Assembly (NCBI RefSeq): GCF_002940665.1
Contig: NZ_MIGY01000002.1
Coordinates: forward strand, 372,001 to 436,000
Length of the DNA stretch: 64,000 nt
Reading direction: 5' to 3'
Origin: Xanthomonas arboricola
GTDB lineage: Bacteria; Pseudomonadota; Gammaproteobacteria; Xanthomonadales; Xanthomonadaceae
The first letter of the stretch is position 1, and every line of letters starts with the position of its first letter. Position numbers and translations under genes: made by a program. Shown piece by piece: positions 34,800-43,754 of this stretch. The notes under the pieces are model-generated. The model did not search any database, was not told where the DNA came from, and saw nothing but the letters and a program-made list of their open reading frames with translations.

Positions 34800-36419
34800 A
34801 TGAACAGGGGCAGGACGTCGTATTGGTTGACCATTCCACTATTGCTGGGTGCGCTGGTACTGGCGTCGTGCAAACAGGCCGAGCAACCCAAAGTGGCCGA
34901 AAAGAAGGCACCGGTGAAAATCATCCTGGTGGAAGCGCAGCTGCCACCCAAGCCAGTCAAACCGCCGCTGCCGCCGCTGTTCTCGGACATCGAGCGCCGC
35001 ACCTTCCAGTTTTTCTGGGATACCACCAACGAACTCAATGGGCTGTCGCCGGACCGCTTTCCGTCGCGCCCGTTCGCCAGCATCGCCTCGGTGGGGTTTG
35101 CGCTGACCGCGTACCCGATCGGCATCGAGAACGGCTGGGTCAGTCGCAATCAGGCGATCGACCGTACCCTGACCACACTCAAATTCTTCCGCGATGCGCC
35201 AATGGGGCCGCAGCGGACCGGTAGAGCCGGGTACAAGGGCTTCTACTACCACTTTCTGGACATGCAGCAGGGCAACCGTTACGACAGCTGGGTCGAGCTG
35301 TCGAGCGTGGACACCGCGCTGCTGATGATGGGCGTGTTGTTCACCCAGTCGTATTACGACGGCGACGACCCGCGCGAGAAAGAGATCCGGCAGATCGCCG
35401 ATGCGCTGTACAAGCGTGTGGACTGGCGCTGGCTGCAGCAGCGCGCGCCGCTGATCTCGATGGGCTGGTTCCCCGAGAGCGGGTTCATCGACCACGACTG
35501 GATGGGCTACAACGAGGCGATGATGCTGTACATCCTCGCGCTCGGCTCGCCGACCCACGGTGTGGATGTGGATGCGTGGACCAGCTGGACCCGCACCTAC
35601 AACAACGACTGGGGCGTCTACCAGGGCCAGGAATACCTGTCCTTCGGCCCGCTGTTCGGTCACCAGTACAGCCATGTCTGGATCGATTTCCGCGATATCC
35701 AGGACCAGTACATGCGCGAACGCGGCATCGACTATTTCCTCAACAGCCGCCGCGCCACCCTGGCCCAGCGCGACTACGCCATCGACAACCCGATGAAGTG
35801 GAAGGACTACGGCGAAAACGTCTGGGGCCTGACCGCCGGCGACGGCCCGCAGAATACCAGCCAGGAATACCGTGGCGAGCAACGCCAGTTCCGCCACTAC
35901 TCCTCGCGCGGCGCCGGCCTGCGCGAGAACTTCGACGACGGCACCATCGTGCCGTCGGCGGCGATTTCCTCGATCGTGTTCGCCCCGGAAGTGGTGATCC
36001 CGGCCACCGAGGAAATGCACAAGCGCTATGGTGATTTCCTGTACTCCAGCTACGGCTTTCTGGACTCGTTTAATCCCAGCTTCAACTACGACACCCCGCT
36101 CAAGACCGGACGCATGGTGCCGGACCGTGGCTGGGTGGCCAGCGACTACATCGCCATCGACCAGGGCCCGATCCTGGCGATGATCGCCAACTACCAGAAC
36201 GAATTCGTCTGGACCGTGATGAAGAAGAACCCCTACATCCGGGCCGGTCTGGAACGCGCCGGCTTCACCGGCGGCTGGCTCACCCCCGAAGGCGAGCCGC
36301 AGCCGGCGCCGCAGAAGGACGAGCAGAAGGCCGCCGCCCGCGCGCTGGGCATGGCCGAGTCGCGCGCCGCCGCCGCCCAGGCCCAGCAAGACCCCTCGCA
36401 ACGCCAAAAACCCGAGTAA
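34800..36419 (+). CDS. GH144-like glucanase lipoprotein
   Basis: This is a 539-residue lipoprotein glycoside hydrolase of the glucoamylase-like (PF10091) type, whose characterised members in GH144 are endo-beta-1,2-glucanases. The lipobox is LVLASC with Cys24. After a proline-rich linker, the (alpha/alpha)6 domain starts at FSDIERRTFQFFWDTTNELNGL and includes WVELSSVDTALLMMGVLF, GWFPESGFIDHDWMGYNEAM, FGPLFGHQYSHVWIDFRDIQD and GWVASDYIAIDQGPILAMIANY. A charged, alanine-rich tail follows from about residue 490. It is the first gene of the overlapping glucan operon, with operator O3 just upstream. Likely action: cutting the imported glucan in the periplasm. Related sequences may have other linkage preferences. 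Confidence 0.82.
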   Translation: MNRGRTSYWLTIPLLLGALVLASCKQAEQPKVAEKKAPVKIILVEAQLPPKPVKPPLPPLFSDIERRTFQFFWDTTNELNGLSPDRFPSRPFASIASVGFALTAYPIGIENGWVSRNQAIDRTLTTLKFFRDAPMGPQRTGRAGYKGFYYHFLDMQQGNRYDSWVELSSVDTALLMMGVLFTQSYYDGDDPREKEIRQIADALYKRVDWRWLQQRAPLISMGWFPESGFIDHDWMGYNEAMMLYILALGSPTHGVDVDAWTSWTRTYNNDWGVYQGQEYLSFGPLFGHQYSHVWIDFRDIQDQYMRERGIDYFLNSRRATLAQRDYAIDNPMKWKDYGENVWGLTAGDGPQNTSQEYRGEQRQFRHYSSRGAGLRENFDDGTIVPSAAISSIVFAPEVVIPATEEMHKRYGDFLYSSYGFLDSFNPSFNYDTPLKTGRMVPDRGWVASDYIAIDQGPILAMIANYQNEFVWTVMKKNPYIRAGLERAGFTGGWLTPEGEPQPAPQKDEQKAAARALGMAESRAAAAQAQQDPSQRQKPE

Positions 36420-36422
36420 TCC

Positions 36423-37781
36423 GTGCGCCTTTTGAAACTGTTGATGATCTCCGCCGCACTGTGTCTGGGTGTGGCGGGCTGCGAACGCTCCGACCCCGGC
36501 AAGACCACCGTGCGCTTCTGGGCCATGGGCAAGGAGGCCGAGGTGGTCGCCGAGCTGGTGACCGACTTCGAGAAGCAGAACCCGGACATCCACGTGGATG
36601 TGCAGAACATCCCGATGACGGCGGCGCACGAAAAACTGCTGACCGCCTTTGCCGCCGATGGCTTGCCGGACGTGTGCCAGCTCGGCAACACCTGGCTGCC
36701 CGAGTTCGCCCTGCTGGACACGCTGGAGCCGATGCAGCCGTATGTGGCCCGTTCCAGGAGCGTCGACCCGCAGGACTATTTCCCCGGCGTGTGGGACACC
36801 AATCTGGTCGACGGCACCCTGTATGGCGTGCCGTGGTATGTGGACACCCGGCTGCTGTTCTATCGCAAGGACCTGCTGCGCGAGGCCGGTTACAGCGAGA
36901 TGCCCAAGACCTGGGCCGAGATGGAACAGGTGATGGCGGCGATCAAGCGCAAGGTCGGCCCGGACCGCTACGCCATCCTGATGCCGCTCAACGAGTTCGA
37001 GCAGCAGCTGTCGTTCGCGCTGCAGCAGGACGACCGCCTGCTGCGCGACCACGACAACTACGGCAACTTCCGCGGCGAGGGCTTCCGCAAGGCGCTGGGC
37101 TTCTACGACACCATGTATCAGAAAGGCTGGGCGCCGAAGGTTTCCGAGACCCAGGTCTCCAACGTCTGGTACGAATTCTTCAACGGCTATTACGCGTTCT
37201 ATCTGTCCGGCCCGTGGAACGTGCGCGAGTTCAAGCTACGCCAGCCGCCGGGCATGGAAGGCAAGTGGGGCACCGCGGCGCTGCCGGGACCCAACGGCCT
37301 GGGCGCGGGGATTGCCGGCGGTTCCAGCCTGGTGATCTTCAAGTCGTCGCAGCACAAGGACGCCAGCTGGAAGCTGATCGAATACCTGTCGCAGCCGCAG
37401 GTGCAGGCGCGCTTCCACGCCATCATCGGCGACCTGCCGCCGCGTCGCAGCACCTGGAAGTTGCCCTCGCTGGCCAACGACGAACTGGCGCATGCCTTCG
37501 GCGACCAGCTGGAGCGGGTCAAGGCCACGCCCAAGGTATTGGAGTGGGAGCGCATCGTGCAGGAAATGCGCCTGGTGACCGAGCGCGTGGTGCGTGGCGG
37601 TCAATCGCACGAGGCCGCCGTGCAGGAGCTGGATAAACGCGTGGACGAGATTCTGGCCAAGCGCCGCTGGATCTTCGAACAGGAGGGCGGGCATATCGGT
37701 CCGGCCAATCCATCTGCAACGCCTGCGGCGACATCTGCCGCCGCGCCAGTGCCGGCATCGGACAAGGGAGCAGCACGATGA
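36423..37781 (+). CDS. ABC sugar-importer substrate-binding lipoprotein
   Basis: This 452-residue lipoprotein (LGVAGC, Cys20) is an extracellular solute-binding protein of the maltose/oligosaccharide type. It has TVRFWAMGKEAEVVAELVTDFEKQNPDI, PDVCQLGNTWLPEFALLDTLEPM and LIEYLSQPQVQARFHAIIGDLPPRR. The start is a GTG three bases after the upstream stop codon. The C-terminus ends with a Pro/Ala-rich tail. It delivers oligosaccharides to the two permeases encoded next. It is the only binding protein in the locus, and no ATPase gene accompanies it. Confidence 0.92.
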   Translation: MRLLKLLMISAALCLGVAGCERSDPGKTTVRFWAMGKEAEVVAELVTDFEKQNPDIHVDVQNIPMTAAHEKLLTAFAADGLPDVCQLGNTWLPEFALLDTLEPMQPYVARSRSVDPQDYFPGVWDTNLVDGTLYGVPWYVDTRLLFYRKDLLREAGYSEMPKTWAEMEQVMAAIKRKVGPDRYAILMPLNEFEQQLSFALQQDDRLLRDHDNYGNFRGEGFRKALGFYDTMYQKGWAPKVSETQVSNVWYEFFNGYYAFYLSGPWNVREFKLRQPPGMEGKWGTAALPGPNGLGAGIAGGSSLVIFKSSQHKDASWKLIEYLSQPQVQARFHAIIGDLPPRRSTWKLPSLANDELAHAFGDQLERVKATPKVLEWERIVQEMRLVTERVVRGGQSHEAAVQELDKRVDEILAKRRWIFEQEGGHIGPANPSATPAATSAAAPVPASDKGAAR

Positions 37782-38662
37782 TGAGGCGTAATTCCGTCGC
37801 CGGCTGGGTGTTCGCCGCGCCGTCGATCCTGGTGCTGGGCATGTTCTTCGGCGTGCCGGTGTTCGCCGCGCTGGTGCTCAGCGTCACCGATTTCGATCTG
37901 TACGCGCTGGCCGACAGCGGCCATTTGCGCTTCGTGGGGCTGGGCAACTACATCGACCTGCTGCAGACGCCGCTGTTCTGGAAGTCGTTGTGGAACACCA
38001 CGTACTTCGTGCTGCTGGGCGTGCCGATGTCGATCGGGGTGTCGCTGGGCGCCGCATTGCTGCTCAATGCCAAGGCCTCGCGCTTCAAGGCGCTGTTCCG
38101 TACCGCCTTGTTCGCCCCGGTGGTGACCACGCTGGTGGCGGTGGCGGTGATCTGGCGCTATCTGTTCCACATCAGGTACGGCCTGGTGAACTTCGGCCTG
38201 AGCCATCTGGGCATCGCCCCGATCGACTGGCTGGGCGACCCGCGCTGGGCGATGCCGACCATCATGCTGTTCGCGGTATGGAAGAACTTCGGCTACAACA
38301 TGGTGATCTTCCTGGCCGGGCTGCAGGCCATTCCGCAGGACCTGTATGAGGCCGCGCGCATCGATGGTGCCTCGCGCTGGAAGCAGTTCCTGCATATCAC
38401 CCTGCCGATGCTCGGCCCGGTGCTGATGGTGGTCGGGGTGATCACCATCTCCGGCTACTTCCAGCTGTTCGCCGAGCCCTATGTGATGACCCGCGGCGAC
38501 CCACTGCAAAGCACCGTGAGCGTGCTGTACTTCATGTTCGAGGAAGGCTTCAAGTGGTGGAACCTGGGCCGCGCGTCGGCGGTGGCGTTCCTGCTGTTTT
38601 TGATCATCCTGGCGGTGACCACCGTGATGCTGCGCTTCGGCCGCAAGAGAGATTTGATATGA
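37778..38662 (+). CDS. ABC sugar-importer permease (MalF-like)
   Basis: This 294-residue inner-membrane permease has about six helices and the coupling motif EAARIDGASRWKQFLHITLPML, where the ATPase docks. It starts within the binding-protein stop (ATGA); a second in-frame ATG follows at 37781. FVGLGNYIDLLQ and VSVLYFMFEEGFKWWNLGRASA are typical of CUT1 family permeases for oligosaccharides. It pairs with the next gene. Confidence 0.93.
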   Translation: MMRRNSVAGWVFAAPSILVLGMFFGVPVFAALVLSVTDFDLYALADSGHLRFVGLGNYIDLLQTPLFWKSLWNTTYFVLLGVPMSIGVSLGAALLLNAKASRFKALFRTALFAPVVTTLVAVAVIWRYLFHIRYGLVNFGLSHLGIAPIDWLGDPRWAMPTIMLFAVWKNFGYNMVIFLAGLQAIPQDLYEAARIDGASRWKQFLHITLPMLGPVLMVVGVITISGYFQLFAEPYVMTRGDPLQSTVSVLYFMFEEGFKWWNLGRASAVAFLLFLIILAVTTVMLRFGRKRDLI

Positions 38663-39495
38663 GTCGTGATGTCGGCCAATCGCGCTGGAATGGCGTGCTG
38701 ATCAACGGCGGCCTGCTGGTGCTGGCGTTGGTCAGCCTGGCACCGCTGCTGTGGATGCTGTCGGTGTCGTTCATGCCCACCGGCGAGGCCAGCCGCTTCC
38801 CGCCGCCGATGCTGCCCTCGGCGTTCACCACCGCCAACTACCACGAGCTGTTCGCGCGTACCGGCATGGCGCGCAACTTCGCCAACAGCCTGATGGTGTC
38901 CGGGCTGATCACGCTCGGCTCGCTGCTGATCAACACCATGGCCGGCTATGCGTTCGCCAAGCTGCAGTTCGTTGGCCGCGAGCGCATCTTCAAGATCCTG
39001 ATGGCGGCATTGGTGATTCCGGCGCAGGTGGCGATGCTGCCGCTGTTCCTGTTGATGAAGCAGCTGCATCTGGTCAACAACATCGGCGGGGTGGTGGTGC
39101 CGGCGCTGGCGACGGTGTTCGGCATCTTCCTGGTGCGCCAGTACGCGCGCAGCATTCCCGACGAACTGATCGAGGCCGCGCGCATCGACGGTGCCAGCGA
39201 GATGCGGATCTTCTTCCAGATCGTGCTGCCGATGCTCAAGCCGGTGCTGGTCACCTTGACCATCTTCACCTTCATGGGCTCGTGGAACGACTTCATGTGG
39301 CCGCTGATCGTGCTGACCGACCAGGAGCAGTACACCTTGCCGGTGGCGCTGGCGGCGCTGTCGCGCGAGCACATCATGGACGTGGAGCTGATGATGGCCG
39401 GCGCAGTGGTGACGGTGATTCCGGTGCTGCTATTGTTCGTCGCGCTGCAGCGCTACTACATCCAAGGTCTTCTGCTGGGGAGTGTGAAGGGGTGA
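38659..39495 (+). CDS. ABC sugar-importer permease (MalG-like)
   Basis: This 278-residue permease is the second membrane subunit. The ATPase docking motif is EAARIDGASEMRIFFQIVLPML, and FMGSWNDFMWPLIVLTD is typical of MalG proteins. It starts inside the previous stop codon (ATGA), which decides the ATG at 38659. The importer needs an ATPase encoded elsewhere, as no Walker motif gene lies between 30.5 and 43.6 kb. Confidence 0.93.
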   Translation: MSRDVGQSRWNGVLINGGLLVLALVSLAPLLWMLSVSFMPTGEASRFPPPMLPSAFTTANYHELFARTGMARNFANSLMVSGLITLGSLLINTMAGYAFAKLQFVGRERIFKILMAALVIPAQVAMLPLFLLMKQLHLVNNIGGVVVPALATVFGIFLVRQYARSIPDELIEAARIDGASEMRIFFQIVLPMLKPVLVTLTIFTFMGSWNDFMWPLIVLTDQEQYTLPVALAALSREHIMDVELMMAGAVVTVIPVLLLFVALQRYYIQGLLLGSVKG

Positions 39496-39500
39496 AGCCA

Positions 39501-42500
39501 ATGTTCCTGCGATTGCTTGCCATGACCGCTGTTGCCACGTCTGCGGTCACGGCGCAGGCGCAGGAACGCGTGCTCGACGGCTTCAACGACATCAGCGCCT
39601 GGCGCCTGGTGGTCTCCAACCAGGTCAGCGGTTCGCTGCGGCCGGTGGCCACCAGTTCCGGCGGGCATGCCCTGTGCCTGGACTACAACTTCAACAGCGT
39701 ATCCGGCTATGTCGGCATCCGCCGCAGCCTGCCGATCGACTATCCGGACAATTACCGTATCGGCTTTGCGCTGCGCGGCGAGTCGCCGTCCAACGACCTG
39801 CAGGTCAAGCTGATCGACGCCAGCGGCGACAACGTGTGGTGGATCAACCGGCCCGGCTTCAACTTCCCGAAGAACTGGACCACCGTCGGCTATCGCAGGC
39901 GCAACATCGAAAAGGCCTGGGGCCCGGGTCAGGACAAGCAGCTGCGCAGCAGCGCGGATGTCGAATTCACCATCTACAACAAGGTCGGCGGCAAGGGCAC
40001 GGTGTGCTTCGACCGCCTGACGCTCACGCCGCTGCCGCCGGAAGACACCTCGCCGTTGAAGGCCGAGGCCATCACCGATACCGCGCCCGCACTGGAACAA
40101 CGCCTGGCCGACGGCAAGCCGGAGACCTTCTGGCTCAGCGGCGCGGTCAAGCAACAGACCGTCACGCTGGATCTGGGCAAGGTGCGCGAATTCGGCGGCG
40201 CAGTGGTGCAGTGGGTGCCCGGCCTGCAGGCCTCGCAATACGTGGTGCGCGCGTCCAGCGACGGGCGCGGCTGGCGCGACCTGCGCACCGTCACGGCCGG
40301 TGCCGGCGGCACCGATTGGCTGGCACTGCCGGACACCGAGGCGCGTTACCTGCGTTTCGATCTCAAGGACGGCCCCAACTGGCGCTACGGCATCAAGGAA
40401 GTGCAGCTGCAGCCGCTGGCGTTTGCGGCGACCCCGAACGATTTCATCAAGTCGCTGGCCGCACAGATGCCGCGCGGCAGCTATCCGCGCAGTTTCTCCG
40501 GCGAGCAGCCGTACTGGACCATCCTGGGTCTGGATGGCGGCACCGAGCAGGGCCTGATCGGCGAGGACGGCGCGGTGGAAGTGGGCAAGGGCGGCTTCAG
40601 CATCGAGCCGTTCGTGGTCAGCGGCGGCAAGCTGCTGCACTGGTCCGACGTCAGCAGCGAGCAGAGCCTGCAGGACGATTACCTGCCGATTCCCAGCGTC
40701 GACTGGCATCACGACCTGATGAACCTGCGCGTGACCGCGTTCGTGCAGGGCACCCCGGAGCAGGCGCAACTGGTCGCACGCTATCAGCTGCACAACACCG
40801 GCAAGGAGGCGCGCGAGTTCACCCTGGCGTTGGCAGTGCGGCCGTTCCAGGTCAATCCGCCGGCGCAGTTCCTCAATACCCTGGGCGGCGTCAGCCGGAT
40901 CGAACAACTGGCGGTGGACGGTGCGCAGGTCAGCGTCAACGGCAGGCCGCGCGTATTCGCCGCACAGCGTCCGGATGCCGGTTTTGCCAGCGCTTTCGAC
41001 AGCGGCATGGACGTCAGCCATCTCACTGCCGCCACCCCGCCGGCGATCACCCAGGTCAAGGACGATACCGGCCTGGCCTCGGGCGTGCTGCTGTATCGCT
41101 GGAAGCTGGAGCCTGGCCAACGGCGCGAGGTGGCGCTGGTGGTTCCGCAGACCGGCACCGCGCAACTGCCGGCCGACTTCGATGCCGACAATGCGCAGCA
41201 GCAGGTGGCCCAGCAGTGGCGCAGCAAGCTTGATCGCGTGCGCATCAGCGTGCCGGCCGAAGGCAAGCCGGTGGTCGACACCTTGCGCACGGCGCTGGCG
41301 CACATGCTGATCTCGCGCATCGGCCCGCGGTTGCAGCCCGGCACGCGCTCGTATTCGCGCAGCTGGATCCGCGACGGCGCGATGATTTCCGAAGGCCTGC
41401 TGCGGCTCGGCCGCGAAGACGTGGTGCGCGAGTACGTCGACTGGTTCGCCCCGTATCAGTTCGCCGACGGCATGGTGCCGTGCTGCGTGGACGACCGCGG
41501 CAGCGACCCGGTGCCCGAGAACGACAGCCATGGCGAGCTGATCTTCAACATCGCCGAGTACTACCGCTACACCGGCGACAAGGCGTTCCTGGAAAAGATG
41601 TGGCCGCACGTGACCGGCGCCTACGACTACATGGAAAAGCTGCGCGCCAGCGAGCGCACCGAAGACAACTTCATGCGCAACCCGGCCTTCTACGGAATGA
41701 TGCCGGTGTCGATCAGCCACGAAGGTTATTCGGCCAAGCCGGTACATTCGTATTGGGACAACTTCTGGGCGCTGCGCGGCTACAAGGATGCGGCGATGCT
41801 GGCCGGCGCGCTCGACAAGCCCGACGAGGTCGCCCGCTTCAGCGCCGCACGCGACGAATTCAGTGGCGACCTGGTCGCCTCGCTGGGGGCGGCGGTGCGC
41901 CAGCACAGTCTCGATTTCCTGCCCGGCTCGGCCGAGCTCGGCGACTTCGATGCGACCTCCACCACCATCGCGCTGGCCCCGGGTGGCGAGCAGCAACGCC
42001 TGCCGCAGGACTTGCTGACCAATACCTTCGAACGCTACTGGAAGGAGTTTTCCGAGCGCCGCGACGGCAAGCGCGCATGGAAGGACTACACACCCTACGA
42101 ATGGCGCAACGTGGCCGCATTCGTGCGCCTGGGCTGGCGTGACCGCGCCTGGGACGCCACCGCGTTCTTCTTCAAGGACCGCGCGCCGCAACCGTGGAAC
42201 CAATGGGCCGAAGTGGTCTCGCGCACGCCGCGTGCGCCGTTCTTCGTCGGCGACCTGCCGCATGCCTGGGTCGCCTCGGATTTCGTGCGCTCGGTGCTGG
42301 ACATGTTTGCCTACGGACGCGAATCCGACGCCAGCCTGGTCATCGCTGCCGGCACCCCGACGCGCTGGTTCGAGGGCAAAGGCATCGGCATCGCCGAACT
42401 GCGCACGCCGTACGGGCGTCTGAATTACACCCTGCAGCGCACCGACAAGCAGCTGGTGCTGCAACTGCAGCCCGGCCTGATCCTGCCGCCGGGCGGGGTG

Positions 42501-42659
42501 GTGTTGCCGTGGCCGTACCAGGGCACCCCGGGCAAGGCCAGCATCAACGGCGAATCGGCGCAATGGCACAACGGCGAACTGCGGATTCAACAGCTGCCGG
42601 CCACTGTGCAGATCGATGTGCCCAGCGCGGTGCGGCGGGCCGAGCGCGCTACGCAATGA
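39501..42659 (+). CDS. Large secreted glycosidase-like protein with discoidin-type domain
   Basis: The 1052-residue product has a signal peptide (to about residue 20, AQAQ) and three regions. Residues of about 20-180 form a beta-rich, carbohydrate-binding-like module (ERVLDGFNDISAWRLVVSNQV). Residues of about 190-310 look like an F5/8 type C (discoidin) domain (TFWLSGAVKQQTVTLDLGKV, RYLRFDLKDGPNWRYGIKEVQL). The C-terminal part from about residue 590 looks like an (alpha/alpha)6 barrel: RSYSRSWIRDGAMISEGLL, QFADGMVPCCVDDRGSDPVPENDSHGELIFNIAEYY. I do not recognise a named family. The ATG at 39501 follows AAGGGG; a GTG at 39492 overlapping the upstream stop is an alternative. Its likely role is periplasmic trimming of the imported glucan. 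Confidence 0.78.
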   Translation: MFLRLLAMTAVATSAVTAQAQERVLDGFNDISAWRLVVSNQVSGSLRPVATSSGGHALCLDYNFNSVSGYVGIRRSLPIDYPDNYRIGFALRGESPSNDLQVKLIDASGDNVWWINRPGFNFPKNWTTVGYRRRNIEKAWGPGQDKQLRSSADVEFTIYNKVGGKGTVCFDRLTLTPLPPEDTSPLKAEAITDTAPALEQRLADGKPETFWLSGAVKQQTVTLDLGKVREFGGAVVQWVPGLQASQYVVRASSDGRGWRDLRTVTAGAGGTDWLALPDTEARYLRFDLKDGPNWRYGIKEVQLQPLAFAATPNDFIKSLAAQMPRGSYPRSFSGEQPYWTILGLDGGTEQGLIGEDGAVEVGKGGFSIEPFVVSGGKLLHWSDVSSEQSLQDDYLPIPSVDWHHDLMNLRVTAFVQGTPEQAQLVARYQLHNTGKEAREFTLALAVRPFQVNPPAQFLNTLGGVSRIEQLAVDGAQVSVNGRPRVFAAQRPDAGFASAFDSGMDVSHLTAATPPAITQVKDDTGLASGVLLYRWKLEPGQRREVALVVPQTGTAQLPADFDADNAQQQVAQQWRSKLDRVRISVPAEGKPVVDTLRTALAHMLISRIGPRLQPGTRSYSRSWIRDGAMISEGLLRLGREDVVREYVDWFAPYQFADGMVPCCVDDRGSDPVPENDSHGELIFNIAEYYRYTGDKAFLEKMWPHVTGAYDYMEKLRASERTEDNFMRNPAFYGMMPVSISHEGYSAKPVHSYWDNFWALRGYKDAAMLAGALDKPDEVARFSAARDEFSGDLVASLGAAVRQHSLDFLPGSAELGDFDATSTTIALAPGGEQQRLPQDLLTNTFERYWKEFSERRDGKRAWKDYTPYEWRNVAAFVRLGWRDRAWDATAFFFKDRAPQPWNQWAEVVSRTPRAPFFVGDLPHAWVASDFVRSVLDMFAYGRESDASLVIAAGTPTRWFEGKGIGIAELRTPYGRLNYTLQRTDKQLVLQLQPGLILPPGGVVLPWPYQGTPGKASINGESAQWHNGELRIQQLPATVQIDVPSAVRRAERATQ

Positions 42660-43633
42660 ATGGCGCAGCTCGACCGAGCAGGGCAGCGCTGGCGCGGCGT
42701 GGTGACCGATGGCCGGTCGTGTGGGTGGCGCTGCTGCTGTGCGCCGGCGCTGTACACGCCACGCAGGCCAGCCACGCCCTGCAGGTCGCACAACCCGCAC
42801 AGGTCAACCAGACCGATCGTGCAGAACGCGCATCCCAGCCAGTGCAGCCGCCGGGCCCGGCGCAGCGCGAGATGACCCTGGTCACGCTCAACCTGCATCA
42901 CGACCGCGAAGACTGGCCGGCGCGTCGCGCCTATATCGCCAAACAGCTCAAGCAGCTGGCGCCGGACGTGATCGCGCTGCAGGAAGTGATCGAACGCCGC
43001 GACAGCGTGGAGAACCAGGCCGCCTGGCTGGCGCGCAAGCTGGGTTACGACTACACCTTCGCATCGGTCGATCCGGTCGGCGCGCCCAAGCGCTACGGCA
43101 ACGCGTTGCTGAGCCGGCGCAGGGTGCTGGCTCGGCATCAGCGCCTGCTGCAGCCGCTGGACGATTACCGCGTTGCCGCGCATCTGCAGGTCGATATCGA
43201 TGGCCAACCGATCAATGTCTACGTCACCCACCTCAACGAGCGTGCCGATGCACGCGGCACGGCCACACGTACGCGTCAGGTCGCCGACTTGCTGGACTTC
43301 ATTTCCTCCAACAGCAATCAGGCACCGGTCGTGATTGCCGGCGACTTCAACACCGCCGCCGATGCCCTGGATCTGGAAGCGCTACGCAAGGGCTACGGCG
43401 ACAGCTACGGCAGCGTGCACCGCAACGGCGACGCCAGCGTCAGCACCTTGAACCTGCATGTCTTCGACACGCCGGCGCGGATCGACCACGTGTTCTTTCA
43501 GCAGAACCGCCTGCTGGCCCGCGAAGCGCGCATCCTGTTCGACACGCCGTATGCCGAAGGTCGCTGGGCCTCGGACCACTACGGCGTCTGGGTGTGCCTG
43601 CAGCTCGCGCCACAGGCGCAGTCCGCGCCGTAG
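42656..43633 (+). CDS. Secreted endonuclease/exonuclease/phosphatase-family protein
   Basis: This 325-residue protein has a hydrophobic export segment near residues 19-36 (WPVVWVALLLCAGAVHA), then a spacer, then an EEP fold from about residue 70. The active-site motifs are visible: TLVTLNLHHDREDW, PDVIALQEVIERRDS (metal-binding Glu), YVTHLNERAD, VVIAGDFNTAADALD and the final SDHYGVW (His). The family includes nucleases, phosphodiesterases and sphingomyelinases. The ATG overlaps the previous stop (ATGA), so it belongs to the glucan operon. I infer that it may cleave a phosphate ester on a substituted glucan; nuclease activity cannot be excluded. Confidence 0.8.
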   Translation: MNGAARPSRAALARRGDRWPVVWVALLLCAGAVHATQASHALQVAQPAQVNQTDRAERASQPVQPPGPAQREMTLVTLNLHHDREDWPARRAYIAKQLKQLAPDVIALQEVIERRDSVENQAAWLARKLGYDYTFASVDPVGAPKRYGNALLSRRRVLARHQRLLQPLDDYRVAAHLQVDIDGQPINVYVTHLNERADARGTATRTRQVADLLDFISSNSNQAPVVIAGDFNTAADALDLEALRKGYGDSYGSVHRNGDASVSTLNLHVFDTPARIDHVFFQQNRLLAREARILFDTPYAEGRWASDHYGVWVCLQLAPQAQSAP

Positions 43634-43659
43634 CCGCGCGCAAGCGATCGAATGCCGTA

Positions 43660-43721
43660 GGAGCGCACCCGGGCGCGATGGGGCGTTACCGGTAACGCCC
43701 CATCGCGCCCGGGTGCGCTCC
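43660..43721. repeat. Perfect 62-bp palindrome, copy 2
   Basis: Two 31-nt arms meet without any loop at TTACC/GGTAA. The outer part (GGAGCGCACCCGGGCGCGA) is the same as in the copy at 30266. It sits between convergent genes (the EEP gene ends at 43633, the TraB gene at 43755), a usual place for a bidirectional terminator. Confidence 0.9.
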
Positions 43722-43754
43722 CACGAGAAGCACCAGATTGCAGCGCCGCCACGC

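Noticed and set aside
31543..34911. 1122-codon open frame opposite the TonB receptor gene
   Set aside because: It mirrors the receptor codons; the receptor has a signal peptide, domain order and strong Shine-Dalgarno, while the reverse frame has none.
39456..42800. 1114-codon open frame opposite the large glycosidase-like gene
   Set aside because: It is a shadow of the coding strand; the forward gene is coupled to its neighbours by stop-start overlaps.
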